Below are positions 7,964-15,433 of a stretch of 64,000 bases of DNA, one piece after another. The stretch is from positions 992,001 to 1,056,000 of the forward strand of contig NZ_JBBKTT010000001.1 of the NCBI RefSeq assembly GCF_037892425.1. Reading direction: 5' to 3'. Numbering within the stretch: position 1 is the first letter of the stretch; each line of letters opens with the position of its first letter. The stretch is from Lacibacter sp. H375 (lineage in GTDB: Bacteria; Bacteroidota; Bacteroidia; Chitinophagales; Chitinophagaceae). Below the pieces are notes generated by a model. That model was given only the letters and a program-made list of their open reading frames with translations, was not told the origin of the DNA and did no database searches. The position numbers and the translations under genes are program-made.

Positions 7964-8515
7964 ATGGAACAACAAAAAAATATCGCTGAAGAGGAAATAG
8001 TGGTTGAACAAAAACACCATGAATTCCTTACGGAGAATACAGATTTTGAAATGCGATCGATGGATGCTACCTGCTTCAACGAATCAGAACTTCAACATCC
8101 ATGGTGGCATAATTTCAAATATGCGTTTGTAGGATTATTGTTTGGTATTCTCTTCGTAAAAGCAGAAGTGGTTTCCTGGTTTCGTATACAGGAAATGTTT
8201 CGCCTGCAAAGTTTTCACATGTATGGCATCATTGGCTCTGCAGTAGTGGTTGGAATTATCAGTGTGTGGCTTATTAAAAAATTTAAGATCAAAACCATTT
8301 ATGGTGAGCCAATTGAATTCGTTGATAAGAAATTCAATAAAGGTCAAATCTATGGCGGTCTTTTGTTTGGTTTGGGCTGGGCCGTTACCGGCGCTTGCCC
8401 GGGACCGTTATTTGCACAGATAGGAAACGGTGCCACTGTAATTGCCGTAACATTGCTGAGTGCAATTGCCGGTACATGGGTGTATGGTAAGTTCAGAGAA
8501 CAACTGCCTCATTAA
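7964..8515 (+). CDS. YeeE/YedE-family transporter, second half
   Basis: A 183-residue partner of the preceding gene. It has a charged N-terminal tail of about 45 residues (with a Cys in MDATCFNESE), then four hydrophobic segments and the family motif GLGWAVTGACPGPLFAQIG near residue 140, equivalent to the second Cys-containing loop of one-chain YeeE proteins. The long acidic N-tail is unusual and may dock a cytoplasmic sulfur carrier (inference). Confidence 0.9.
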   Translation: MEQQKNIAEEEIVVEQKHHEFLTENTDFEMRSMDATCFNESELQHPWWHNFKYAFVGLLFGILFVKAEVVSWFRIQEMFRLQSFHMYGIIGSAVVVGIISVWLIKKFKIKTIYGEPIEFVDKKFNKGQIYGGLLFGLGWAVTGACPGPLFAQIGNGATVIAVTLLSAIAGTWVYGKFREQLPH

Positions 8516-8531
8516 ATTCGAAACACAGAAA

Positions 8532-9533
8532 GTGAATACACAGAGAACCATACTTCTTTTTATCATTTTACTGTTATTAATTACAGCCACCCAGATTGGT
8601 TGTAATGATTCAGGCAAAGAGGAATCAACTGCAGTTGACTCAACCATTCAGCAAACAGTCTGGATGGGGCCGCCTGCAAATCAAATCCCGTATTATTCAA
8701 GAGAAGATGGAAAACTCATTTGGTATGGTCATCAACTTATATCCAACACATCAAAGTATCTCGGTCCAAAAGGTTCTGTGTTGCAAATAACAAATGGCAT
8801 GAACTGCCAGAACTGTCATTTAGATGCGGGCACCAAACCCTGGGGCAATAATTACAGTGCTGTTTATACAACATATCCAAAATTCAGAGATCGTTCGGGA
8901 GGTATTGAAACCATTTATAAACGTGTGAACGATTGCATTGAACGGAGTTTGAATGGAACAGCTCTTGACACAACGTCAAAAGAGATGCAGGCCATTTATG
9001 CTTATATCAAATGGCTGGGCGAAGATTTAAAAAAAGGTGATAAACCAAAAGGCTCCGGCATTATAGAACTTCCATACCTCAATCGTGCTGCTGATCCTGA
9101 AAAAGGAAAAATTGTATATGTACAGAAATGCCAGACTTGTCATACTGCAAACGGGGAGGGGCAATTAAATGCAGATGGCATTACTTATACTTATCCGCCC
9201 TTGTGGGGTAAAAACAGTTATAATGTTGGTGCAGGTTTATTTCGTTTATCACGCTTTGCAGGTTATGTAAAAAATAATATGCCGCAGGGAACCGATTATC
9301 ATTCACCACAATTAAGCGATGAGGAAGCATGGGATGTAGCAGCATTCGTTAACTCGCAGCCACGCCCCTCAAAAGATCTGAGCAGCGATTGGCCCGATAT
9401 TTCAAAGAAACCGATCGATCATCCGTTTGGTCCATATGCAGATACGTTTAGTGAACAACAACATAAGTACGGCCCATTCGCCCCAATTAAAGAATACAGA
9501 GAACAACAAAAGAAATCCGGTACTAAAAAATAA
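8532..9533 (+). CDS. tsdA: TsdA-type dihaem thiosulfate dehydrogenase, lipoprotein
   Basis: TsdA enzymes couple two thiosulfates to tetrathionate in the periplasm, giving electrons to haem; some run in reverse. This 334-residue protein has two c-type haem sites, C92QNCH and C200QTCH, and family blocks RVNDCIERSLNG (C135 is the likely unusual Cys ligand of haem 1), EMQAIYAYIKWLG, YPPLWG, NVGAGLFRL, NNMPQG and the late EAWDVAAFVNSQPRP. I choose GTG 8532: it starts a signal peptide ending in GC (lipoprotein-like), while the longer frame runs back into the transporter gene. It is likely the electron entry point of the island. Confidence 0.88.
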   Translation: MNTQRTILLFIILLLLITATQIGCNDSGKEESTAVDSTIQQTVWMGPPANQIPYYSREDGKLIWYGHQLISNTSKYLGPKGSVLQITNGMNCQNCHLDAGTKPWGNNYSAVYTTYPKFRDRSGGIETIYKRVNDCIERSLNGTALDTTSKEMQAIYAYIKWLGEDLKKGDKPKGSGIIELPYLNRAADPEKGKIVYVQKCQTCHTANGEGQLNADGITYTYPPLWGKNSYNVGAGLFRLSRFAGYVKNNMPQGTDYHSPQLSDEEAWDVAAFVNSQPRPSKDLSSDWPDISKKPIDHPFGPYADTFSEQQHKYGPFAPIKEYREQQKKSGTKK

Positions 9534-9547
9534 TTGTTAACACAAGC

Positions 9548-11335
9548 ATGCCAGAAAAAAATACTACACATCTCCACAATTGTTCATGTAATAGTTGTTC
9601 AGATGGTGAACAGATTGCACCCATCTCTCAAAACTCACGAAGAGATTTTTTTAAATCTGCATCCGCTATTGCAGCAGGTGCGGTATTGCCCGCATCCATC
9701 GTGAATGCAGTTAGTGGCGATGATTATCATGCAAAAGAATTGTTCGGAAATAAAGCGTTGAAAGATGGTAAAGCAAACGTAATTACTCTACTGCACACAT
9801 CCGATATTCACGCACAGCTTCACACACACGATGAATTCTTTTTTGAAGATGGAAATGCAGTTTATAAAAAGCGTGGAGGCTTTGCCGTATTGAAAACAAT
9901 GCTGCACACACTCAAAGCACAAAACCCAACCAACACAATTATTATTGATGGTGGCGATTGTTTCCAGGGTGGTGGCGTAGCAGCATTAACTGAAGGAAAA
10001 GGCATTGTTCCACTTATAAACAATATTGGATACGATCTTATTCTTCCCGGTAACTGGGAAGTGGTGTATGGTAAAGATGCCATGCTGAAAGATCTTGGTG
10101 GTTACAACAGTGCAAAGATCTGTGCCAATATGTTTCATGATAATTCGGATGAAAATAAGAACGACCTTATTTTTCCTCCTTACTGGACAAAAATGTTGGG
10201 TGGAGTTAAAATTGGTTTCATTGGTTATAACGATCCGCTTACACCCAAACGTCAATCGCCTGCATACAGTAAGGGCATAACGTTTACAAAACCGGAAATG
10301 AATGTGGCGAAGTATATCAAAATTCTTAAAGAGTATGAGAAGTGTGCAATGGTATTCTTAGTTACACATATGGGTTTGGCGCAACAGGTTGATCTTGCCA
10401 ACCAACCCGAATTACAGGGAGTTGATTATATACTTGGTGCCGATACACATGAACGTGTACGAGTACCAATACAAGGTAAGTATGCAAAGGTAACTGAGCC
10501 GGGTGCCTTTGGTTCTTTTGTTGCAAGGCTTGATATTGTTATTGAGAATGGACAGATAAAAGATGAGAATTATCAATTGCTTGATGTAGATCCGGAAAAA
10601 TATAAGCCTGATCCTGCAATGGAAAGGCTGGTTGAAGAAGTAAGTGCTCCACATAAAAAAGAACTCAATAAAGTAATTGGCAAAACCAAAACAACATTGG
10701 TACGCTATTATGTTATTGAAAACCCAATGGACAATTTGATCACGGATGCATTGATGTGGAAGTTTAAAGATGCAAACGTTGATGTGGTGGTGAGTAATGG
10801 TTTTCGTTTTTGTCCGCCGTTGGTTGCAGATGCAAAAAAAGGATATGCAGAGATCACCAATGATTTTTTATGGAGCATGCTCCCGGTTGAAAGTGATGTA
10901 AAGATGGGCGAAGTGAGCGGTGCACAGTTACATGATTGGATGGAACAGGAGTTGCACAATGTCTTTGCAAAAGATCCGGCCAAACGTTTTGGAGGTTGGG
11001 TGGTTCGTTTCAAAGGAATGGAAATGAACTTCACCATGAATAATGATTTGGGCAAACGTGTAAACCGGATCACTATTAATGGCAAGCCGTTAGATAAAAA
11101 CAAACAGTATACCATGCTCGCCTGCGAACGTGAAGGTGATCCTGATGATACTTTATGCCGTTTAGATAAGGTAAAGAACCCACGCAAACCCGGCTATACT
11201 TTACATGGAATTATGCGTGAATACCTGGCTGCACATCCAATGGTAGCACCAAAAATTGAAGGCCGTGCAACAGCAACCGATGCCCCGTCAACATTATTAT
11301 CGCAATTGGAAGGATATAATTATACATTTATCTGA
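9548..11335 (+). CDS. SoxB-like metallophosphoesterase/5'-nucleotidase-family enzyme, Tat-exported
   Basis: A 595-residue protein of the SoxB/UshA family. A Tat signal (SRRDFFKSASAIAAG, about residues 29-45) is preceded by a Cys cluster, CSCNSC at 12-17. The metallophosphoesterase domain shows LLHTSDIHAQL, IDGGDCFQGGG, LPGNWEVVYG, VTHMG and GADTHE; the C-terminal domain has SNGFRFCPPL. In classical 5'-nucleotidases the motif is GNHE; here Trp replaces the His, as I recall for SoxB, which releases sulfate from carrier-bound S-sulfocysteine. No SoxYZ carrier is nearby, so the true substrate is open. It sits 14 nt after tsdA and before a DsrE gene. Confidence 0.82.
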   Translation: MPEKNTTHLHNCSCNSCSDGEQIAPISQNSRRDFFKSASAIAAGAVLPASIVNAVSGDDYHAKELFGNKALKDGKANVITLLHTSDIHAQLHTHDEFFFEDGNAVYKKRGGFAVLKTMLHTLKAQNPTNTIIIDGGDCFQGGGVAALTEGKGIVPLINNIGYDLILPGNWEVVYGKDAMLKDLGGYNSAKICANMFHDNSDENKNDLIFPPYWTKMLGGVKIGFIGYNDPLTPKRQSPAYSKGITFTKPEMNVAKYIKILKEYEKCAMVFLVTHMGLAQQVDLANQPELQGVDYILGADTHERVRVPIQGKYAKVTEPGAFGSFVARLDIVIENGQIKDENYQLLDVDPEKYKPDPAMERLVEEVSAPHKKELNKVIGKTKTTLVRYYVIENPMDNLITDALMWKFKDANVDVVVSNGFRFCPPLVADAKKGYAEITNDFLWSMLPVESDVKMGEVSGAQLHDWMEQELHNVFAKDPAKRFGGWVVRFKGMEMNFTMNNDLGKRVNRITINGKPLDKNKQYTMLACEREGDPDDTLCRLDKVKNPRKPGYTLHGIMREYLAAHPMVAPKIEGRATATDAPSTLLSQLEGYNYTFI

Positions 11336-11348
11336 TAAAACAACTCAT

Positions 11349-11756
11349 ATGCAAGGATTAAAATTCTTACTCGTATCAGCACTGGTTATCAGTTCATCAT
11401 TTTTAAAGGCACAATCAAAAATTGTTTGGGAAATGGCATCGGGTGATACTGCCCAGCAACGTATCCTGTTCAGACAGGTAGGTAATGTACTTGCAGCTGC
11501 TCCTGATACAAAAATTGAAATTGTATTTCATGGAAATGCTGTTTGGGGATTGCTGAAGGACACTGGTTATTTTAAAGAACAGATTATTGGCTTTCATAAA
11601 AAGGGAGTAGTAATGGCTGTTTGTAACAATGCTTTAAAAATGAGGAATATTAAAACAGACAGAGTGATACCCGAAGGAACCGTTGTTCCTGTTGCCATTC
11701 TTGAATTAGTAAAGAAACAGGAAGAAGGCTGGAGCTATATTAAAGCAGCCAATTGA
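11349..11756 (+). CDS. Exported DsrE-family protein
   Basis: A 135-residue DsrE/DsrF-like protein with a signal peptide (about 1-20, ending in FLKAQ). It keeps the fold's pattern: KIEIVFHGNAV, GVVMAVCNNALKMRNI with the single conserved Cys, and a C-terminal ILELVKKQEEGWSYIKA. DsrE proteins carry sulfur as a persulfide. A periplasmic version next to TsdA and the SoxB-like enzyme suggests it carries or senses sulfane sulfur outside the membrane. I start at ATG 11349, since the longer frame overlaps the previous gene. Confidence 0.85.
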   Translation: MQGLKFLLVSALVISSSFLKAQSKIVWEMASGDTAQQRILFRQVGNVLAAAPDTKIEIVFHGNAVWGLLKDTGYFKEQIIGFHKKGVVMAVCNNALKMRNIKTDRVIPEGTVVPVAILELVKKQEEGWSYIKAAN

Positions 11757-11779
11757 TCTGATTGAAAAGAGGAGTGTGA

Positions 11780-13024
11780 ATGATGAAGCAAGGTTTGCAC
11801 GAAAATAGAAATCAATTTATCCTGCTGGTGCTTGTAAATGCATTCGTAGGTGCAATGGTTGGTTTAGAACGAACCGTAATGCCCGATTATGCAGCTGCAC
11901 GTTTTCAAATGGATTCAACTGTTGCATTGGTTTCATTTATTGCCGCCTTTGGTACAACCAAAGCAATCTTCAATTTGCTCACCGGTTATTTACACCAACA
12001 TTATAATCGCAAACAAATCTTATTACTTGGCTGGGCAGCCGCAATACCTGTTCCTTTTCTGTTACTCTATGCACAAGACTGGTGGATGGTGATTGTCGCC
12101 AATATTTTTCTGGGCATCAATCAAGGGTTGGCATGGTCATCAACAGTGGTCATGAAAGTTGATTTAGTAGGAACGAAGAACCGTGGACTGGCAATGGGCA
12201 TTAATGAATTTGCAGGTTATGTAGCAGTTGGGTTAGCCGGGTATCTTGCAACCAGTCTTGCTCATACATATGGTGCAGGATTTTATCCGTTTGTACCAGG
12301 TATCTTTTTTGTAGTGATAGGTTTTTTATTATCATGGTTATTGGTAAAAGATACCACAGCATTTGTAACACATGAACAGCAAGCAACGGAACAACGAGCA
12401 TTCAAATCGCTTTGGAAAGAAGTAAGCTTCCGTCATTTTAACATGGGCAGTGTGAACATCAATGGGTTTATTAATAATCTGAACGATGGTGTGCTGTGGG
12501 GTTTGTTGCCCATCTGGTTATTATCGAACGGTTACAGCATTCTAGAAACAGGAAGTATTGCTGCTATCTATCCGGCCGTGTGGGGCATCAGTCAATTGTT
12601 TGCAGGAAAACTGGGGGATCATTTTTGCAAAAAACAATTGCTTACAGTCGGTATGTTGTTGCAGGCTGCAGGTATTGTTCTTCTTGTAATTGGCACTGCA
12701 AAATTATTTGTGATCAGTGCTATGCTGTTGATGGGATTGGGAACAGGTTTGGTGTATCCAAACTTCCTCACGGTTATTGCAGAAAATCTTTCTCCCGTTC
12801 AGCGTTCAAAAGGGTTAAGCATTTTTCGTTTCTGGAGAGATCTTGGTTATGTTGCCGGTGCGTTAGGTGCAGGACTTATTGCAGAACTCTTCAGCATACC
12901 CATTGCGTTTACAGTTGTTGCAGCTCTCACAGCAGCCGCCGGCATTATGGCCAACCTGCGCATGTGCTGCACCTTTAAATTATTATGGCGCAGCCATACC
13001 TGCACGGAAGCTGCTGCATTTTGA
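11780..13024 (+). CDS. Major facilitator superfamily transporter
   Basis: A 414-residue MFS protein with about 12 hydrophobic helices and the loop 2-3 region GYLHQHYNRKQILLLG in place of the classical GxLaDRxGRR. It ends in a short Cys-containing tail (RSHTCTEAAAF). The start is ATG 11780 (ATG 11783 is also possible); an AGAGGAG stretch at 11768-11774 may help. It is the last plus-strand gene of the sulfur block, so transport of a sulfur compound is possible but not shown by any motif. Confidence 0.8.
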   Translation: MMKQGLHENRNQFILLVLVNAFVGAMVGLERTVMPDYAAARFQMDSTVALVSFIAAFGTTKAIFNLLTGYLHQHYNRKQILLLGWAAAIPVPFLLLYAQDWWMVIVANIFLGINQGLAWSSTVVMKVDLVGTKNRGLAMGINEFAGYVAVGLAGYLATSLAHTYGAGFYPFVPGIFFVVIGFLLSWLLVKDTTAFVTHEQQATEQRAFKSLWKEVSFRHFNMGSVNINGFINNLNDGVLWGLLPIWLLSNGYSILETGSIAAIYPAVWGISQLFAGKLGDHFCKKQLLTVGMLLQAAGIVLLVIGTAKLFVISAMLLMGLGTGLVYPNFLTVIAENLSPVQRSKGLSIFRFWRDLGYVAGALGAGLIAELFSIPIAFTVVAALTAAAGIMANLRMCCTFKLLWRSHTCTEAAAF

Positions 13025-13059
13025 ACTGCTTTACCTAAACAAAACAAATACAATCACAG

Positions 13060-13542
13060 CTATATAAACAGCATGTGAACTCCTTCGCCTTCGCTTCTTT
13101 TATAAAAATCACTAACGGTTATAATATCATCAACACCTTCATACAGATCTTCTTCTTTGTAATGGAACATATCAAACGCAAGTTTGCAAGCCCACATTTT
13201 TACACCGGATGCATATAAAATATCAAGGAACTCAGGAACTTCCGGCATATCTACTTTTTCCATTTCTTTTTTCATCATAGTTGTTGCCAGTGCTTCCATA
13301 CCGGGGAGCCCGCCAATCATCGTTGGCATGTGCATAGCAGGATTACCTACAGTGGCAATATGCAGGCTATCCATTTTCTTTTTGTTAATTGCCTCCAATC
13401 CAAAGAAGGTAAAGAATAACTCAGCTTCAATTCCTTCCATACGTGCACCATTAGCTAATACAAAAGCAGCATATACATTTTCCAATGATGCTTTTGATAA
13501 GATGATCATCATCTTTTTTATTTTTCCATTATTCTCGGTCAT
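13060..13542 (-). CDS. DsrE2-like sulfur carrier protein
   Basis: A 160-residue DsrE/DrsH-type protein. The N-terminal KKMMIILSKASLENVYAAF strand-helix begins the fold. A methionine-rich middle (MHMPTMIGGLPGMEALATTMM) is followed by KMWACKLAFDMF, carrying the one conserved Cys, and a VSDFYKRSEGEGVHMLFI end. DsrE2 proteins pass persulfide sulfur between rhodanese, TusA and DsrC. I use the ATG at 13542; longer starts run into the DsrC gene. It is the last gene of a three-gene operon with DsrC and an SQR-like enzyme. Confidence 0.85.
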   Translation of the reverse strand: MTENNGKIKKMMIILSKASLENVYAAFVLANGARMEGIEAELFFTFFGLEAINKKKMDSLHIATVGNPAMHMPTMIGGLPGMEALATTMMKKEMEKVDMPEVPEFLDILYASGVKMWACKLAFDMFHYKEEDLYEGVDDIITVSDFYKRSEGEGVHMLFI

Positions 13543-13561
13543 GGCTTTTAATTTTTGATTG

Positions 13562-13870
13562 TTAAATACAACTTGCAGGCTTGGGTATGCCGGCAATTTT
13601 TGTTGAAGTTTTCAATGGTGCATTGGGAAATAAGGAATAGAATTCTTTAATATCCACCACACCGCTTTTACCTACACGCCTGATGCTGAGTGCCACCTGG
13701 TTCTGCTGTTCTTTTTGCAGATATTTCAGAACTTCCCAATGGCGGGGTGTTAGATCAATGTTGGCTTCAGATGCTAACTCTGTTCCAACATTCTCATCCC
13801 ATTGGCTGAAATCAGTTAAATAACCTTCTTCGTTAACGGTGATTATTTTACCGGCTATTGTCTTTTCCAT
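13562..13870 (-). CDS. DsrC/TusE-family sulfur carrier
   Basis: A 102-residue DsrC/TusE protein. The ending, GIPKPASCI, is the flexible arm with the penultimate catalytic Cys (C101). Inner blocks include DENVGTELASEANIDLTPRHWEV and the basic RRVGKSGV region. The second arm Cys of sulfate-reducer DsrC, about ten residues earlier, is absent, so it resembles TusE or single-Cys DsrC-like relay proteins. No dsrAB or tusBCD genes are nearby. It probably accepts sulfane sulfur from the DsrE2-like partner encoded 20 nt downstream. Confidence 0.92.
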   Translation of the reverse strand: MEKTIAGKIITVNEEGYLTDFSQWDENVGTELASEANIDLTPRHWEVLKYLQKEQQNQVALSIRRVGKSGVVDIKEFYSLFPNAPLKTSTKIAGIPKPASCI

Positions 13871-13895
13871 AATATGTTTTTAATTAGTGAATGAT

Positions 13896-15131
13896 TTAGT
13901 TATAATGTTTTCCGCTTTCGCTCATGGTTGCTGATACAAACGGAATATGAGTTCCTTTTAGCAGTACATTCCAATAGATCCAGCGAAAGGCGAGTTTACC
14001 CATGTGATTCATGCGGCTTTCTTTCAACAAACGCAACGGACCAATTCCTGCAAAAGGAAAACTACCTTCTACCGGTTCGTGTGTATAGTTGAAGTCGATG
14101 AGCAATGCTTTACCGCCGCCTGTTTCAATAAAACAGTTTGCATGTCCATCGAATTCTTCTTTCAATGGTTCAGCTTTTACATACCTCAGAATATTTTCTG
14201 TTAAGATCTCTGCTTCAAAGTGTGCAACAGACCCTGCTTTTGATGCAGGTATATTACTTGCGTCGCCAATTACAAATACGTTTGCAAAATTTTTCGATTG
14301 CAGTGTTGATTTGTGAGTAGGCACATAGTTCAGATCATCGCCCATTCCTGAACGTTCCATCAATTCATCGCCTTTATTGGTAGGAACTGTAACAAGAATA
14401 TCAAACTGAATTTCTCTGCCGCCATAATCAACAATGGTTTTGCTTTCATTATCTACATGCTCAATCGCAAAATCACTTTCAATCTTAATTCCTTTTTCAT
14501 GCAGTAAATGTTCCAGCGCTTCGGTTGCCTTTGGTTTTGTAAAAGCACCGCTTAATGGCGTTACATAAGTGATCTCAACTTTGTCACGCATGTGTTTATG
14601 CTTAAAGAAAGAATCGGCCAGGAAGGCAAATTCCAATGGCGCAACCGGGCATTTGATTGGCATTTCAGTAATATGCACCACCAGTTTACCTCCTTCCCAA
14701 TCTCTCAATTTGTTGCGTAATGCAAGTGCTCCTTCAAATGTGTAAAAATCAAAAACAGATTTTTGCCATTCTTCACCCTTCATGCCTTCTGTTTCTTCGG
14801 GTGCAATTTTTGCTCCCGTGGCAACAATGAGAATATCATAATTTAATTCAGCACCATCTTTCAATTGAATTTTATTTTCATTTGGAACGATGCGTTCAAT
14901 TTTACGTTTTAACAGCGTTACATCTTTTGGAATAAATTCTTCTATTGTTTTAATGATATCATCAGGAGTGTAAATATCAAACGGGAGAAAAAGATAACCT
15001 GGTTGGTAATGATGCTCTTCACGTTCATCAACAATGGTAATTTGCCAATCGGGTTGTTTTAATTCATGGTGCAGATGATTGGCCATCATGGTTCCCGCAG
15101 TACCAGCTCCCAGTATAACAAGATTTTTCAT
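13896..15131 (-). CDS. Sulfide:quinone oxidoreductase-like FAD protein
   Basis: A 411-residue pyridine-nucleotide-disulfide-type flavoprotein. GAGTAGTMMA at residues 8-17 binds FAD, IVATGAKIAP is the mid motif and VFVIGDASNIPASKAG the second FAD motif. Two cysteines fit SQR redox sites: one in MPIKCPVAPLEF (about residue 160) and one in HANCFIETGGGKAL (about 340). The C-terminus is amphipathic, suiting membrane attachment. SQRs oxidise sulfide to sulfane sulfur and reduce quinone. Being in an operon with DsrC and DsrE2, it may hand the sulfur to them. It could instead be a relative with another sulfur substrate. Confidence 0.8.
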   Translation of the reverse strand: MKNLVILGAGTAGTMMANHLHHELKQPDWQITIVDEREEHHYQPGYLFLPFDIYTPDDIIKTIEEFIPKDVTLLKRKIERIVPNENKIQLKDGAELNYDILIVATGAKIAPEETEGMKGEEWQKSVFDFYTFEGALALRNKLRDWEGGKLVVHITEMPIKCPVAPLEFAFLADSFFKHKHMRDKVEITYVTPLSGAFTKPKATEALEHLLHEKGIKIESDFAIEHVDNESKTIVDYGGREIQFDILVTVPTNKGDELMERSGMGDDLNYVPTHKSTLQSKNFANVFVIGDASNIPASKAGSVAHFEAEILTENILRYVKAEPLKEEFDGHANCFIETGGGKALLIDFNYTHEPVEGSFPFAGIGPLRLLKESRMNHMGKLAFRWIYWNVLLKGTHIPFVSATMSESGKHYN

Positions 15132-15149
15132 TTGCTGATTGTTTTGTTG

Positions 15150-15165
15150 TGTGATTTATGACATA
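15150..15165 (-). promoter_or_regulatory. Weak Crp/Fnr-like half-site box before the SQR-like gene
   Basis: TGTGA-TTTATG-ACATA has one good half (TGTGA) and one poor half, 19 nt upstream of the SQR-like start. Its nearness to the start codon would fit a repressing or start-proximal role more than class II activation. Confidence 0.25.
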
Positions 15166-15267
15166 GTAAAAATCGATCAGCAACAGTTATTGTTTAATGA
15201 CCTGTATGCGCATGCAGAATGATACTTGTCAAGAAAAAATGGAGAATCATTTAAAATGTATTAGTTG

Positions 15268-15283
15268 TGTGATTTTTGTCACA
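15268..15283. promoter_or_regulatory. Perfect Crp/Fnr palindrome in the divergent region
   Basis: TGTGA-TTTTTG-TCACA has both half-sites at full CRP consensus. It lies 137 nt from the SQR-like start and 150 nt from the CoADR start. It may serve the SQR-like operon or act from afar on both. Confidence 0.6.
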
Positions 15284-15310
15284 ACGAAAAACGCTAGAAC
15301 ACTTGTTGTA

Positions 15311-15326
15311 TGTGACTTTTAGCACA
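15311..15326. promoter_or_regulatory. Crp/Fnr box in the divergent region
   Basis: TGTGA-CTTTTA-GCACA matches nine of ten half-site bases. Its centre is 43 nt from the centre of the perfect palindrome at 15268 and 46 nt from the box at 15357, about four helical turns in each case. Confidence 0.5.
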
Positions 15327-15356
15327 TATCAGCCCCTTTCCAATAACAGGTTTCTA

Positions 15357-15401
15357 CATGATTAATATCACAAGATGCACTTACCACTTGCGCTACTTTT
15401 G
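15357..15401 (+). promoter_or_regulatory. Crp/Fnr box plus -7 element of the CoADR-rhodanese gene
   Basis: CATGA-TTAATA-TCACA at 15357-15372 is followed by TACTTTTG at 15394-15401. The box centre to last G is 36.5 nt, equal to the copies at 3319 and 4190, and places the box near -42, the class II activator position. The leader would be about 26 nt. Confidence 0.6.
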
Positions 15402-15433
15402 ACACATTAAGAAAGTATAAAAATAGATTAGTA

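Noticed and set aside
10708-11187. A 159-codon minus-strand frame over the SoxB-like gene
   Set aside because: Antisense shadow with Ser/Lys/Pro bias and no promoter or motif.
12496-12978. A 160-codon frame inside the MFS gene at 11780
   Set aside because: Low-quality Cys/Ser/Arg-rich translation in the +2 frame of a clear MFS gene.
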